A stretch of DNA of 56,482 nucleotides from Burkholderiales bacterium PBB2. GTDB lineage: Bacteria > Pseudomonadota > Gammaproteobacteria > Burkholderiales > Burkholderiaceae_C. Where the stretch lies: positions 28,055 to 84,536 of the forward strand of contig NKIM01000006.1 of the NCBI GenBank assembly GCA_002255955.1, read 5' to 3'. The notes beneath the pieces were generated by a model. That model made no database searches and was not told the origin of the DNA. It saw only the letters and a program-made list of their open reading frames with translations. Shown piece after piece: positions 28,901 to 38,338 of this stretch (position 1 is the first letter of the stretch; each line of letters begins with the position of its first letter). A program made the translations under genes and the position numbers.

Positions 28901-29148
28901 GTGGCCCGCACGCGCTGCACGCCCGAGATGCTTTGCAGCGACTTCTCGATGCGGTTGACCACCTCGCGCTCCACCGTCTCCGGCGAGGCGCCCGGGTAGG
29001 CGATGGACACCACCAGCACCGGCTCCTGCACATCGGGGATTTGGTTGACGCGCAGCTTCTTCAGGGCCAGCAGGCCCATGCACATCAGCGCAATGATGAT
29101 GACGATCGTGGCGATCGGCTTCTTGATGCTGAAATCGGAAAGAAACAT
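25930..29148 (-). CDS. RND-family efflux pump, inner-membrane permease (second system)
   Basis: A 1072-residue proton antiporter of the AcrB/MexB-like superfamily. TM1 lies in FSIKKPIATIVIIIALMCMG. The proton-relay aspartates are in TM4 (GVLIDDAIVVRENIV) and the lysine in TM10 (LVAKNAILLLDAA). YPGASPETVEREV and GSEFYRPMAVAIIGG are family hallmarks. The C-terminus carries an extra hydrophobic and basic tail (FAFVMTFVEALLALTLLRFV, then RRRSGPAAPQ), longer than in AcrB. It starts 3 bases after the adaptor stop and ends at a bidirectional terminator. Its sequence differs clearly from the first pump, so the two are not a recent duplication. Substrate unknown. Confidence 0.93.
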   Translation of the reverse strand: MFLSDFSIKKPIATIVIIIALMCMGLLALKKLRVNQIPDVQEPVLVVSIAYPGASPETVEREVVNRIEKSLQSISGVQRVRATAAEGFAQIVLIFNFNKNMIEASDEVRNAIGTVRYKLPTEIREPVLEREDPAAEPIMQLALSSSKHSHAEISRIAEDQLADKFRAVPGVAVVFVNGALKRELSVLLHAEKLRENNVSVTEVVAALRNQNGTAPVGKVRGTLEDQSIRLLGRLESPAEFQQIVVKRRGTELVRLSQVASIEDGYGELTRQSLRNGNPNVGLAITRSRDASTVTTANKIRSLVDEINKTLPEGAKLEVTQDGGKDAQNSLNNVIESLVLGAGLTIFVVYVFLNSWRSTLITALSLPTSVIAAFIAVWLCGFTLNFMSLLGLSLAIGVLIDDAIVVRENIVRHLERGSDRRTAALQGTAEIGLAVAATTFAIVAVFVPVAFMPGVSGEWFRPFALTVVASVMVSLFISFTLDPMLSAYWGDPPNHHDLPKNALGRALVSFNDWFDHQTERYGHVIAWALHHRKWMAAFALASLVGALALHWKFGGSSFLPVTDNGMVAVEVRTPASSSLEYSKLKLEAAAKLAREMPETVATNSNVNVNGGRIYVDIGKAKDRKRSANEVANELREKLSRLVGAEYAVSDNLNGGGRKPVQIRFTGVDSRKLLDITNEFMAKLRNVKGAVDVGLSEQDPQDELQIELNRGLANSLGISVNDAAQALRVAFAGVEVGDWVDPSGETRDVAVRLHPNDRVDAGNIERLPIAVSGSNTMVPLEQIATVTMGKGPSKISHADGKRTIAVAANVQGRSPGEVTADALKLAKSINFPPGYSLELEGDSREQNEVFSEMGIALLSGIGLMYLVLVMQFGSFTAPLPVMMSLPLSLIGVVLALLMSNSTLNLMSFIGVIMLMGLVAKNAILLLDAARQLEREGMGREDALMAAGRKRLRPILMTTLALIAGMLPVAIGLGEGSEFYRPMAVAIIGGTITSTLLTLLVIPTFYDSIEIARDRMIAKFRRRMDRWNGLFAFVMTFVEALLALTLLRFVFRMLLKAFDLLTRRRSGPAAPQGAD

Positions 29149-29151
29149 GGC

Positions 29152-30351
29152 TTACTTCCCTGTGCTGGCCGCAGCCGTTGCCACCGGCGCGGACGCAGCT
29201 GAGGCCGGAGCGGCCGGCACCGCCGAGGCAATGATCTGAACCTTCTGACCATCTTTGAGGTTGGAGCCCGGGCTGCGCAGCACCTGGTCACCCACGGCCA
29301 GACCGCTGCGAATGACAAACTCACCGCGGCGCGCATCGCGCTCGCCGAGCTCCACGGCCACCTTGTTGAGCACACCATTCTTGACGCGCCAGGCATGGGC
29401 CGCGTCACCCGCGCGCTGCAGCGAGACCTCGGGCAACATCAGGGTGCTGACGCTGCCGGACTCGACCCGGCCTTCGGCGTAGAGGCCGGCTACCGTGGGT
29501 GCCTTGCCCGGCGCGAAATCCACCAGCACTTCGAGCTGGCGGGTGGTGGCATTGGCGGCCGCATCGATGCGGCGGACCTTGCCCGTGAAGTTGCCGTCAC
29601 CAAAACCGTTGACGCGGAAATTGACGGCTTGACCGGCTTTGATCTCGTGCATGCGATCGGCCGACACCAGGCCTTCGAAGCGCATGCTGCGCGGGTCGAT
29701 CACCTTGACCAGCTCCTTGCCCACCTGCGCGGTGTCACCGGCTGAGACCTTGCGCTCGCTGACCACGCCGTCAAAAGGCGCGCGCACCTCGGTGCGATGC
29801 AGTTGCTGGCGCGCCTGCACCAGGCGAGCCTTGGCGGCGACCAGATCGTTCTGGGCATTGTTGCGGCGCAGCTCGGCATCTTCCAGCGCTTGCAGCGAGC
29901 TCATGCCCTGGGCTTGCAGGGTCTTGAGACGCTGCATCTGGCGCTCGGCCTGCTCGAAAGACTGGGCAGACACACGCGCGCCCTCCTCGGCCGAGGCGAG
30001 CGAGTCGCGGATGGAGGTGTCATCCAGACGCACCAGAAGGTCACCGCGGCGCACGTTCTCGCCGTTTTCCTTGAGCACCTGCAGCACCACGGCCGACACC
30101 TCGGCGCGCAGATCGGCGCGCTTCTCGGGCTGGATGGAGCCGGTGATCACCGGGCCGAAGGCGTAGGACGCCAGGCTCATGGTGCGCAGGTCCTCGGGCG
30201 CCACCAAGATTGCGGCACCCGCGGCACTGGCGGCCTTGTCCGGTGCAGCAGCGCCATCCACTTCGCGCTTGCCGCAAGCACTGAGCGCCAAGACGGCGCA
30301 CAGCAGCACGCTCAAAGAAACAGGACGGGCAAGGCGGGACGAACGCGTCAT
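29152..30351 (-). CDS. RND efflux adaptor, lipoprotein
   Basis: A 399-residue periplasmic adaptor. The start at 30351 gives a lipoprotein signal peptide with lipobox LSAC and the cysteine near residue 26, so the protein should be lipid-anchored to the inner membrane. The family layout is complete: lipoyl half EKRADLRAEVSAVVLQVLKE, a coiled-coil hairpin with Gln/Ala/Glu repeats, the second half VRAPFDGVVSERKVSAGDTA, then the beta-barrel. A low-complexity Ala/Pro tail ends the protein. The 54 extra codons upstream in the open frame lack family character. First gene of the second RND operon. Confidence 0.88.
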   Translation of the reverse strand: MTRSSRLARPVSLSVLLCAVLALSACGKREVDGAAAPDKAASAAGAAILVAPEDLRTMSLASYAFGPVITGSIQPEKRADLRAEVSAVVLQVLKENGENVRRGDLLVRLDDTSIRDSLASAEEGARVSAQSFEQAERQMQRLKTLQAQGMSSLQALEDAELRRNNAQNDLVAAKARLVQARQQLHRTEVRAPFDGVVSERKVSAGDTAQVGKELVKVIDPRSMRFEGLVSADRMHEIKAGQAVNFRVNGFGDGNFTGKVRRIDAAANATTRQLEVLVDFAPGKAPTVAGLYAEGRVESGSVSTLMLPEVSLQRAGDAAHAWRVKNGVLNKVAVELGERDARRGEFVIRSGLAVGDQVLRSPGSNLKDGQKVQIIASAVPAAPASAASAPVATAAASTGK

Positions 30352-30682
30352 CGGATCAACTCCGTTTGGATGAACATCAGCAAGCTGGACACAAGAGAAC
30401 CGGGAGCGCTGCGCAGTCAGGATCAGCACGCAACGCCCGTCACAAGGCGACTGGGCTCGGATTTCAGCGAAAGCGCCCGCATTGAAACCGCTGCGGTCAG
30501 CCGGCACAAGCATGGCATTTGAAACCCGAACAAAAGCCCCGCAGCTTAAGTGAGCCCCAGGGGTGGGCCATAGGTCATGGAGCCGATTTTTGCTTCGGAC
30601 TTACCCTAGATTTGAGCGGCATCGCGAGCCTGTCGCGGCGCAAAGCATAGACCTCTGCACACTGCTCCCGCAACGCGGCTTG
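30352..30682. other. Intergenic stretch without a recognised gene
   Basis: About 330 bases separate the end of the DUF1178 gene and the start of the second RND operon, both on the minus strand. The pump promoter must lie here. I see a CCCCTGGGG palindrome near 30550 and the minus-strand motif CTAGGGTAAGTCCG near 30600, but no convincing promoter, terminator or RNA gene. Confidence 0.5.
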
Positions 30683-31207
30683 CTACTGCAAAGTCTCTTT
30701 GAGCCCGAGAAGGTCCGGCAGCGGCAGCACGGCAATGCCCTCCTCCGCCAGTGCCTCGGTGTCGGCGCGGCTGGCTTGGCCACGGATGCTGCGGGCCTCG
30801 GCCTCTCCGTAGTGGATGCGCCGGGCTTCCTCGGCAAAACGCGGACCGACGTTTTCGCTCTGCGAGACCATATGGCGTAAGGCCTGCATGACCTGACCCT
30901 GCACTCGGGCGAGTGCGGCGGCCGCCGCCGTGGTGTCCGGGTCTGTCGAAGTTGTGCTCAATGCGGCGTCGGCTAGGGGCGGGGAAGAAGCGGAACTCCC
31001 TCCCGTTCGACGCTCGCTGCCTGGACCTTCGTGGCGCAAGTGGGAAACATTCAGGCGCGGCGCGCTGGGCAGACGCCGAACCTCGCTGCTGCCGCAGATG
31101 GGGCAGGCCACCAGGGAACGCGCTTGCTGGCTTTCAAAGTCGGCCGCCGATGCGAACCAGCCTTCGAAGACATGCTCATGGGTACAGCAGAGATTCAGAA
31201 CCAACAT
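30683..31207 (-). CDS. DUF1178 family protein
   Basis: A 174-residue cytoplasmic protein of unknown function. The N-terminus has C7-C8 and the pair CPIC at 35-38, followed by GSSEVRRLPSAPRLNVS, a likely metal-binding zinc-ribbon-like segment. The middle (about 65-95) is Ser/Thr/Ala-rich and variable. The C-terminal half (MVSQSENVGPRFAEEARRIH, then YGEAEARSIRGQAS) is the most conserved part of the family. It follows the NUDIX gene by 46 bases and closes the long nuo transcript, a position seen in many Burkholderiales. Confidence 0.85.
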   Translation of the reverse strand: MLVLNLCCTHEHVFEGWFASAADFESQQARSLVACPICGSSEVRRLPSAPRLNVSHLRHEGPGSERRTGGSSASSPPLADAALSTTSTDPDTTAAAAALARVQGQVMQALRHMVSQSENVGPRFAEEARRIHYGEAEARSIRGQASRADTEALAEEGIAVLPLPDLLGLKETLQ

Positions 31208-31253
31208 GGCGCGATGGTAAGCGCAGGGAGCCGCCTTCGCCGGCGGCGGCCAC

Positions 31254-31877
31254 TCATACGTGCGCTGCAGCCACCCATTTGAGGGCCCAGGCCCCCGCCT
31301 GCCAACGCTGCAGCCAGAGCAGGCCGATCAGGGTCTTGGCATCGGTGATGCGGCCATCCTGGCACATGGCATCAACCTCGGCGACCGTGAAGGCCTGCAG
31401 CTCGATGAATTCACCATCGTCGAGCGCCTGACGCCCCGGCGTGAGGCCGCGGGCAAAGAAGATCTCGATGCCTTCGTCCGAGTAGGCAATCGCGTTGTGA
31501 AGCACGCCGGCATGGGCCCACTCGGCCGCGTGGTAGCCGGTTTCCTCGATCAGCTCGCGCTGGGCACAGCGCAGCGGGGCTTCGCCGGCATCGAGCTTGC
31601 CGGCTGGGAACTCCAGCATCACCCGGCCCATGGGGAAGCGGAACTGACGCTCCAGGAGCAGGCGACCATCGTCCAACAGCGGCACGATCATGACCGCGCC
31701 GGGGTGCAGGATGTACTCGCGGCTGGCCTGGGCGCCATCGGGCAGGCGAACGATATCGCGCTGCACATGGAGGAAGTTACCGCTGAAAACACGCTCGGAG
31801 GAAACGCTGTCTTCGCGCAAATGAGCGTCCGAACTCGCCGCGCCCGGCTGGGCGGGCGTCGCGCCCTCAGGCGTCAT
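31254..31877 (-). CDS. NUDIX hydrolase, ADP-ribose pyrophosphatase-like
   Basis: A 207-residue enzyme. The complete Nudix box runs from G93 to G114: G93, E99, R107-E108 and E111-E112 fit GX5EX7REUXEEXG. The stretch HPGAVMIVPLLDDGRLLLE with RQFRFPMGRVMLEFPAG upstream is typical of ADP-ribose diphosphatases, which cleave ADP-ribose into AMP and ribose 5-phosphate. The ATG at 31877 overlaps the end of the DUF2818 gene by 11 bases and is preferred over the one at 31907, because the family N-terminus is short and the overlap suggests translational coupling. Confidence 0.87.
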   Translation of the reverse strand: MTPEGATPAQPGAASSDAHLREDSVSSERVFSGNFLHVQRDIVRLPDGAQASREYILHPGAVMIVPLLDDGRLLLERQFRFPMGRVMLEFPAGKLDAGEAPLRCAQRELIEETGYHAAEWAHAGVLHNAIAYSDEGIEIFFARGLTPGRQALDDGEFIELQAFTVAEVDAMCQDGRITDAKTLIGLLWLQRWQAGAWALKWVAAAHV

Positions 31878-32175
31878 GGCGATGGCGGCGCAGATAGCAC
31901 CAGACAAAGCCCGGGAAGCCCAGGGTCACGAAGAGGCAGAAGCCGGCCGCGTAAAACTCCCAGCCCTGAGGCTGGCGTTGACCGAGCTTGGACTCGAGCA
32001 GGAAACCGAGTCCCAGGGTCAAAAGCGCGAGCAAGACCAATTCCAGCAGACGCCAGCCCACCGCCTTGGGACTGCGGCGCGGCCCCACAAGCAGGACCCG
32101 GTTGCTGAAGTAAGGCAGGTTGGCGGCCAGAACAGCCGCCAACAAAACCAGCCAGACGGCTGCGGTTTGATCCAT
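31867..32175 (-). CDS. DUF2818 family small membrane protein
   Basis: A 102-residue protein with three hydrophobic helices (VWLVLLAAVLAANLPYF, LLELVLLALLTLGLGFLLES, YAAGFCLFVTLGFPGFVWCY) and a basic tail. The motif NLPYFSNRVLLVG is typical of DUF2818, a family found just after nuoN in betaproteobacteria. It starts 30 bases after the nuoN stop. Its role is unknown; the steady linkage suggests a part in assembly or stability of Complex I, which is inference. Confidence 0.85.
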   Translation of the reverse strand: MDQTAAVWLVLLAAVLAANLPYFSNRVLLVGPRRSPKAVGWRLLELVLLALLTLGLGFLLESKLGQRQPQGWEFYAAGFCLFVTLGFPGFVWCYLRRHRHDA

Positions 32176-32205
32176 GGATTCGGGAGAAAAAGCGAAACCG
32201 GAGGA

Positions 32206-33687
32206 TCAGGTCGCCAGCGTCTTGACGATGGCAGACGCGCACCAGGCCATCAGACCGCCGGGCAGCAAGCCAAAGACCAGCACGGCGGCACCGTTCAGCG
32301 ACAGCACCAGACGCACATCGGCAGGCGCTGCCAGGGGCGCGCGGTCCGTGGGTTCGTCAAAGAACATGACCTTGACGACGCGCAGGTAGTAGAAGGCGCC
32401 GATCAGCGACACCACCACGGCGGCAATGGCCAGGCCCAGGTAGAACGGCACATTGGTCGAGACCAGGGCCTGCAGCACCGACAGCTTGGCGTAGAAGCCC
32501 GCAGTCGGCGGCACGCCAGCCAGCGAGAACATGAACACCGCCATCACCACGGCGAACCAGGGGCTGCGCTTGGCCAGACCGGCCAGGTCCTTGAGTTCCT
32601 CGGCCTCATGACCGGCGCGCGAGAGCAGCAGGATCATGCCGAAGCTGCCCAGCGTCGTCAGCACATAGGTCACGGCGTAGAACATGGCCGAGCTGTAGGC
32701 ATTGGCGGCCGACAAGGTGTTGTTGTTCACCACGCCCGAAGCCAGGCCCAGCAGCATGAAGCCCATCTGCGCGATGGTCGAATAGGCCAGCATGCGCTTG
32801 AGGTTGGTCTGCGCGATTGCGGCCAGGTTGCCGACCAGCAGCGACATCACCGCCAGCACGATCAACATCTGCTGCCAATCCACGGCCAGGCCGATCATGC
32901 CTTCCACCAGCAAACGCACGGTGATGGCAAAGGCTGCCAGCTTGGGCGCCGAGCCGATCAGCAGGGTCACGGCAGTGGGCGAGCCTTGGTAGACGTCCGG
33001 CACCCACATATGGAAGGGGGCAGCACCGAGCTTGAAGGCCAGACCGGCGGTCACAAAGACCACGCCGAAGACCAGCACCGACTTGTTCGGCACGCCAGTG
33101 GAGATGACCTCGAAGACGCGCGGAATGCTCAGCGAACCGGTGGCGCCATACATCATGGACAAGCCATAGAGCAGGAAACCGCTGGCCAAGGCGCCCAGCA
33201 CAAAGTACTTCATCGCCGCTTCGGTCGACACCGCATGGTCACGGCGCAGGGCCACCAAGGCATAGAGCGACAAGCTCATTAGTTCCAGGCCGAGATAGAT
33301 GACCAGGAAGTTGTTGGCCGAGAGCATCACGAACACGCCCAGCAGCGAGAACAGGCTCAAGGTGAAGAGCTCACCCTTGAGCATCTCGCGCGAGGCGGCA
33401 TAGGGACGCGCATAGACCAGCACGACGATGGTGGCGATGCTGGCAAAGAAACCCAGCAGATGACCCATGGGGTCCGACACCACCATGCCCTGCATGGCAT
33501 ACAGGGTCTGGCCCTCGCTGAAGGCGCTGAAATGCACGGTGGCCACGGCCACCAGGGTCAGCTGGGTCAGCCAGTAGGTTGGGCGGCGCGCCGGGTCCTT
33601 GACGAACAGGTCCGCCAAGGCCACCACGCAGGCCATGGCCAGCAAAATGATTTCGGGATAAACCGCGAGCCAGTTCATATTGTTCAT
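32206..33687 (-). CDS. nuoN: NADH-quinone oxidoreductase subunit N
   Basis: A 493-residue antiporter-like membrane subunit of Complex I that carries one proton channel. It has about fourteen helices, with conserved lysine and glutamate positions in hydrophobic segments ([16 protein letters not shown] with [17 protein letters not shown] and [17 protein letters not shown] with K). Length is close to the usual 480-500. Two ATGs (33687 and 33678) are possible; the first is used. Last nuo gene of the cluster, 19 bases after nuoM. Confidence 0.97.
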   Translation of the reverse strand: MNNMNWLAVYPEIILLAMACVVALADLFVKDPARRPTYWLTQLTLVAVATVHFSAFSEGQTLYAMQGMVVSDPMGHLLGFFASIATIVVLVYARPYAASREMLKGELFTLSLFSLLGVFVMLSANNFLVIYLGLELMSLSLYALVALRRDHAVSTEAAMKYFVLGALASGFLLYGLSMMYGATGSLSIPRVFEVISTGVPNKSVLVFGVVFVTAGLAFKLGAAPFHMWVPDVYQGSPTAVTLLIGSAPKLAAFAITVRLLVEGMIGLAVDWQQMLIVLAVMSLLVGNLAAIAQTNLKRMLAYSTIAQMGFMLLGLASGVVNNNTLSAANAYSSAMFYAVTYVLTTLGSFGMILLLSRAGHEAEELKDLAGLAKRSPWFAVVMAVFMFSLAGVPPTAGFYAKLSVLQALVSTNVPFYLGLAIAAVVVSLIGAFYYLRVVKVMFFDEPTDRAPLAAPADVRLVLSLNGAAVLVFGLLPGGLMAWCASAIVKTLAT

Positions 33688-33706
33688 GTCTTGTTGGCCC
33701 TAAGAA

Positions 33707-35185
33707 TCAACCGGGGATCAGCTTGGACGTTGCCACATGCTTGAGCAACTCAGCCACCGACACCTGCATCACATCGGTGAAGGGCTTCGGGTACACACCC
33801 ATCCACAGCACAGCAATGGCCAGCACCGCCAGCATCAGGAACTCACGGGCGTTGATGTCCTTGAGGTTGCGCACATCGTCGTTGGTGACCGCGCCGAAGT
33901 AGACGCGCTTGTACATCCACAAAGTGTAGGCCGCACCGAAGATCAGGGCCGTCGCGGCGATGGCGCCGAGCCAGAAGTCGTAGCGCACGGTACCCAGGAT
34001 CACCATCCACTCACCGACAAAACCGGCAGTGGCGGGCAGGCCGCAATTGGCCATGGCGAAGAACAGGGCGAAGGCCGCGAACTTGGGCATGGTGTTGACC
34101 ACACCGCCGTAGCTGGCGATCTCACGCGAGTGGACGCGGTCGTAGAGCACGCCGATGGACAGGAACATCGCGCCTGACACAAAGCCGTGCGAGATCATCT
34201 GCACCAGACCGCCCTGCACACCCAGGTCGTTGAAGATGAAGAAGCCCAGGGTCACGAAACCCATGTGGGCGATGGACGAGTAGGCCACCAGCTTCTTCAT
34301 GTCCTGCTGCACCAGAGCCACCAGGCCGATGTAGACCACGCCGATCAGGGACATGGCAATGATCAGCCAGGACCACTGATGGGCCGCGTCCGGCACGATG
34401 GGCAGGGAAAAGCGCAGGAAACCGTAGCAACCCAGCTTCAGCATGATGGCGGCCAGCACCACCGAACCACCAGTGGGCGCTTCCACGTGGGCATCGGGCA
34501 GCCAGGTGTGAACCGGCCACATCGGCACCTTCACCGAGAAGGCAGCCAGGAAGGCAAAGAACAGCAAGGTCTGCGTGCCGCCGGCAAGGGGCAGCTTGTG
34601 CCAGGTCAGGATGTCGAAGCTGCCACCGGACTGGAAGTACAGGTAGAGCAGCGCGATCAGCATCAAGAGCGAACCAGCCAGGGTGTAGAGGAAGAACTTG
34701 AAGGCCGCGTACACGCGACGCGGGCCGCCCCAGACGCCGATGATGATGTACATCGGGATCAGTGTGGCCTCGAAGAACACGTAGAACAGCATGCCATCGA
34801 GGGCCGAGAACACGCCGATCATCAGGCCCGACAGGATCAGGAAGGCGCCCATGTATTGGTTGACGCGCGACTCGATCACCTCCCAGGCGGCCAGCACCAC
34901 GATGACGGTGATGAAAGCGGTCAGCGGCACGAACCACATGGAGATGCCGTCCAGGCCCAGGTGGTAGCGGATGTTGAAACGCTCGATCCAGGGCTGGTTT
35001 TCGACGAACTGCATGGCAGCCGTGCTGTTGTCGAAACCGCTGATCAGCGGCAGCGTCACGGCAAAGCTGGCCAGCGCGGCCAGCAAGGCCAGCCAACGCA
35101 CGGTTTTGGCCTGGTCGTCACGACCCAGAGCCAGCAGCACGGCGCCGCAGGCGATGGGCAGGAAAATGGCAAGACTTAGCAACAT
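33707..35185 (-). CDS. nuoM: NADH-quinone oxidoreductase subunit M
   Basis: A 492-residue antiporter-like proton-pumping subunit of Complex I in the inner membrane. Motifs are the conserved glutamate region AAWEVIESRVNQYMGAFLILSG, FYVFFEATLIPMYIIIGVWG, the lysine region FAFLAAFSVKVPMWPVHTWLPDAHVEAPT and VQQDMKKLVAYSSIAHMGFV. It lies 19 bases after nuoL and 19 before nuoN, in the standard order. Confidence 0.97.
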   Translation of the reverse strand: MLLSLAIFLPIACGAVLLALGRDDQAKTVRWLALLAALASFAVTLPLISGFDNSTAAMQFVENQPWIERFNIRYHLGLDGISMWFVPLTAFITVIVVLAAWEVIESRVNQYMGAFLILSGLMIGVFSALDGMLFYVFFEATLIPMYIIIGVWGGPRRVYAAFKFFLYTLAGSLLMLIALLYLYFQSGGSFDILTWHKLPLAGGTQTLLFFAFLAAFSVKVPMWPVHTWLPDAHVEAPTGGSVVLAAIMLKLGCYGFLRFSLPIVPDAAHQWSWLIIAMSLIGVVYIGLVALVQQDMKKLVAYSSIAHMGFVTLGFFIFNDLGVQGGLVQMISHGFVSGAMFLSIGVLYDRVHSREIASYGGVVNTMPKFAAFALFFAMANCGLPATAGFVGEWMVILGTVRYDFWLGAIAATALIFGAAYTLWMYKRVYFGAVTNDDVRNLKDINAREFLMLAVLAIAVLWMGVYPKPFTDVMQVSVAELLKHVATSKLIPG

Positions 35186-35204
35186 TATTGTTCTCCGCCC
35201 TCAA

Positions 35205-37256
35205 TCACAGACCGGTCAGGGTCTTGAGTTGGGGCCACATATAGGGCCACAGCTGCCAGGTCATCAGGCCGATCACGCCCAGGATCATCACCAGCGCATA
35301 CCAGTACAGGTGGCCGGTCTGAACGCGACGCACCAGGCCGGCAATGCCGCCGACGGCACGCGCCGAGCCATTGATCACCAGGCCGTCAATCAGGGCCGCA
35401 TCGCCGCCCTTCCAGAACGCCAGACCCAGGCCGCGCGCGGCCTTGGCGAGGATGTTCTCGTTGATCCAGTCCATGAAGTACTTGTTCTCCAGGACCACGA
35501 TCAGCGGACGCAGCACACGAGCCAAGGTCGCCGGCACGGCCGGCCAGACCATGTAGAACAGGTAGGCCGTCACCACCCCGCCCAGAGCCAGCCAGAACGG
35601 CAGCGTCTGCAGGCCATGCACAGCCATGGCCGCAGCGCCGTGGAACTCATGGCCCAGCTCAGTCATGGCGTGGTGGACCTGGTGGTTGATGAAGATGGCG
35701 TCCTTGAAGAAATCGCCATGCAGCATCGGGGCGATAGTGAAGTAACCGATCAGCACCGAGGGCACCGCCAGCAAGGCCAGCGGCAGGGTCACCACCCAAG
35801 GTGACTCGTGAGGCACATGAGGCTCATGGTGACCGTGGTCATCATGATGGTCATGCTCGCCCGGGAAGGGCTTGTGGCGGAAGTTCTCCTTGCCATGGAA
35901 GACCAGGAAGTACATCCGGAAGGAATAGAAGGCGGTGACGAACACGCCAATGATGACGGCGTAGTAAGCCCACTGCGCCGCCGGCAGATGGCTGGCATGC
36001 ACCGCTTCGATGATCGAATCCTTGGAGTAGAAACCCGAGAAGAACGGCGTGCCAATCAGAGCCAGCGAACCCAGCAGCGAGGTGATCCAGGTCACCTTCA
36101 TGTACTTCCACAGACCACCCATATTGCGGATGTCTTGGTCGTGGTGCATGCCGATGATGACCGAGCCGGCGCCGAGGAACAGCAGGGCCTTGAAGAAGGC
36201 ATGGGTCATCAGGTGGAACACCGCCACCGAGTAGGCCGAGGCACCTAGGGCCACGGTCATGTAACCAAGCTGCGACAAGGTCGAGTAGGCGACCACGCGC
36301 TTGATGTCGTTCTGAATGATGCCCAGGAAGCCCATGAACAGCGCCGTGATGGAGCCGATCACGAGGATGAAGTTCAGCGCGGTGTCCGAGAGCTCGAACA
36401 GCGGGCTCATGCGGGCGACCATGAAGATGCCGGCCGTCACCATGGTAGCGGCGTGGATCAGCGCGGAGATGGGGGTCGGGCCTTCCATCGAGTCCGGCAG
36501 CCACACGTGCAGCGGGAACTGAGCCGATTTGCCCATGGCACCGATGAACAGGCAGATGCAGGCCACGCTCAGCATCATCCAGTCTGAGCCCCACAGAGGC
36601 GCATTGAACTTGACCTGAGCCAGTTCGCCAGCCTTGGCGAAGGTCTCGGTGTAGTTCAGCGAACCACCGTAAGCCACCAGCAAGCCGATGCCCAGGATGA
36701 AGCCGAAGTCACCGACGCGGTTGACCAAGAAGGCCTTCATGTTCGCGAAGATGGCGGTCGGCTTGGTGTACCAGAAGCCGATCAGCAGGTAGGACACGAG
36801 GCCCACCGCTTCCCAACCGAAGAACAGTTGCAGCATGTTGTTGCTCATCACGAGCATCAACATCGAGAAGGTGAACAGCGAGATGTAGCTGAAGAAACGC
36901 TGGTAGCCCGGGTCTTCTTCCATGTAGCCGATGGTGTAGATGTGCACCATCAGCGACACAAAGGTCACCACGCACATCATCATCGCGGTCAGGCCGTCGA
37001 CCAGGAAGCCGACTTCCATCTTCAGGCCGCCCACCACCATCCATTCATAAATGGTCTGGTTGAAACGGGCACCGTCGTTGATGACGGATTCCAGCGTCAT
37101 GGCCGACAAGATGAAGGCCACGAGCACCCCGAGGATGGTGACCGTGTGGGCGCCCTTGCGGCCCACTTGCTTGCCGAACAGGCCGGCCACGACGGCACCG
37201 ACCAGCGGGGCCAGCGGCACCGCCAGCAAGAGGTTCTGAGAGAGTTGTGCAGACAT
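35205..37256 (-). CDS. nuoL: NADH-quinone oxidoreductase subunit L
   Basis: A 683-residue distal antiporter-like subunit of Complex I with the long lateral helix at the C-terminus. Family motifs are [39 protein letters not shown] and [21 protein letters not shown] histidine-rich stretch, [16 protein letters not shown] (about residues 465-480), lies in a loop between helices; similar loops occur in other betaproteobacterial NuoL proteins. It is longer than E. coli NuoL (613), mainly from this loop and the C-terminal part. It starts 6 bases after nuoK. Confidence 0.97.
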   Translation of the reverse strand: MSAQLSQNLLLAVPLAPLVGAVVAGLFGKQVGRKGAHTVTILGVLVAFILSAMTLESVINDGARFNQTIYEWMVVGGLKMEVGFLVDGLTAMMMCVVTFVSLMVHIYTIGYMEEDPGYQRFFSYISLFTFSMLMLVMSNNMLQLFFGWEAVGLVSYLLIGFWYTKPTAIFANMKAFLVNRVGDFGFILGIGLLVAYGGSLNYTETFAKAGELAQVKFNAPLWGSDWMMLSVACICLFIGAMGKSAQFPLHVWLPDSMEGPTPISALIHAATMVTAGIFMVARMSPLFELSDTALNFILVIGSITALFMGFLGIIQNDIKRVVAYSTLSQLGYMTVALGASAYSVAVFHLMTHAFFKALLFLGAGSVIIGMHHDQDIRNMGGLWKYMKVTWITSLLGSLALIGTPFFSGFYSKDSIIEAVHASHLPAAQWAYYAVIIGVFVTAFYSFRMYFLVFHGKENFRHKPFPGEHDHHDDHGHHEPHVPHESPWVVTLPLALLAVPSVLIGYFTIAPMLHGDFFKDAIFINHQVHHAMTELGHEFHGAAAMAVHGLQTLPFWLALGGVVTAYLFYMVWPAVPATLARVLRPLIVVLENKYFMDWINENILAKAARGLGLAFWKGGDAALIDGLVINGSARAVGGIAGLVRRVQTGHLYWYALVMILGVIGLMTWQLWPYMWPQLKTLTGL

Positions 37257-37262
37257 TGTTCT

Positions 37263-37574
37263 TCAGCCCTTCAGCGCGTCGAGCTCTTCGACATTGATGG
37301 ACGCCCGGTTGCGGAACAGCACGACCAAAATGGCCAGGCCGATGGCCGACTCGGCGGCCGCCACGGTCAGGATGAAGAACACGAACACCTGGCCTGCCAT
37401 ATCGCCCAAATAGTGCGAGAAGGCCACAAAGTTCAGGTTCACCGCCAGCAACATCAGCTCGATCGCCATCAGCAGCACGATCAGGTTCTTGCGATTCAGG
37501 AAGATGCCCACCACCGAGATGGCGAACAAGATCGCCCCCAAGGTCAGGAAATGGCCTAAGGTCAAGCTCATCAT
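37263..37574 (-). CDS. nuoK: NADH-quinone oxidoreductase subunit K
   Basis: A 103-residue membrane subunit of Complex I with three helices. Two conserved glutamates lie inside helices ([16 protein letters not shown] and [14 protein letters not shown]) and belong to the central proton path. The ATG at 37574 overlaps the nuoJ stop as ATGA and has AGGAG seven bases upstream. The adjacent ATG at 37571 would be one residue shorter. The much longer open frame to 38096 is rejected because it runs through nuoJ. Confidence 0.96.
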   Translation of the reverse strand: MMSLTLGHFLTLGAILFAISVVGIFLNRKNLIVLLMAIELMLLAVNLNFVAFSHYLGDMAGQVFVFFILTVAAAESAIGLAILVVLFRNRASINVEELDALKG

Positions 37575-38224
37575 GCTTTGGCTCCTGTGTCGGCAGCAGC
37601 GGCGTCTGCAGGCGCAGCGGCGGGCAGTTCCACCGTAGGCGCCATCTTGACGATGCGCAGGCGGTCGGCCTTCTTGACCTTGACCTGCTCGGAGGCGTCT
37701 TGGCTGCGTGAATCCTTGCGGCGGCGCAGCGTCAGCGCGATGGCGGCAATGATGGCCACCAGCAGCAGCACGGCCGCAATCTGCAAGGGATAGAGGTACT
37801 GGGTGTAGATGGCGATGCCCAGCAGCTTGGTGTTGCCCAGCTGCATGGCTGCGGGCGACAGCTCCGGCGCATCGGCCAGGCGGAAGCCACCCATCAGGAT
37901 GGCAGCCATTTCCAGCGCGATCAAGGCGCCGACCAGGCCGGCCATCGGCATGTGCTTCCAGAAACCCTCCCGCACGTGGTCTGAATTGATGTCCAGCATC
38001 ATCACCACAAACAGGAACAGCACCATGACGGCACCGATATAGACCAGCACCAAGGTGATGGCCAGGAATTCCGCCTTGAGCAGCATCCAGATGCACGAGG
38101 CATTGAAGAAGGCCAGAATCAGGAACAGCGCAGAGTGCACGGTGCTGCGCGCCGTGATCACACGGAACGAGGCGCCCAGCAACACGGCCGAGAAGATGTA
38201 GAACAGAGCAGTGGTGATTTCCAT
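37571..38224 (-). CDS. nuoJ: NADH-quinone oxidoreductase subunit J
   Basis: A 217-residue membrane subunit of Complex I with five helices in the first 165 residues ([57 protein letters not shown]). The conserved [19 protein letters not shown] segment is the mobile third helix of the family. The C-terminal 50 residues are a soluble, charged then Ala-rich tail, longer than in E. coli. It stands 156 bases after nuoI, one of two long gaps inside the nuo cluster. Confidence 0.96.
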   Translation of the reverse strand: MEITTALFYIFSAVLLGASFRVITARSTVHSALFLILAFFNASCIWMLLKAEFLAITLVLVYIGAVMVLFLFVVMMLDINSDHVREGFWKHMPMAGLVGALIALEMAAILMGGFRLADAPELSPAAMQLGNTKLLGIAIYTQYLYPLQIAAVLLLVAIIAAIALTLRRRKDSRSQDASEQVKVKKADRLRIVKMAPTVELPAAAPADAAAADTGAKA

Positions 38225-38256
38225 AGCGTTCCAGCAGTACTTAACTCTTGTCCGAT

Positions 38257-38301
38257 CGAGTCGCCCGCCGGGCCGCCTTGAAACAAGTTCAGGGCGACTC
38301 G
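38257..38301. repeat. Inverted repeat in the nuoI-nuoJ gap
   Basis: CGAGTCGCCC (38257-38266) pairs with GGGCGACTCG (38292-38301), a perfect 10-bp stem. The 25-base loop itself contains a smaller imperfect dyad (CCTTGAAACAAGTTCAGG). It would form a stable hairpin in the mRNA just before nuoJ. Confidence 0.7.
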
Positions 38302-38338
38302 AGCCGAGGTGTACGGCGGCGTTGGCCGACGGACCTCT

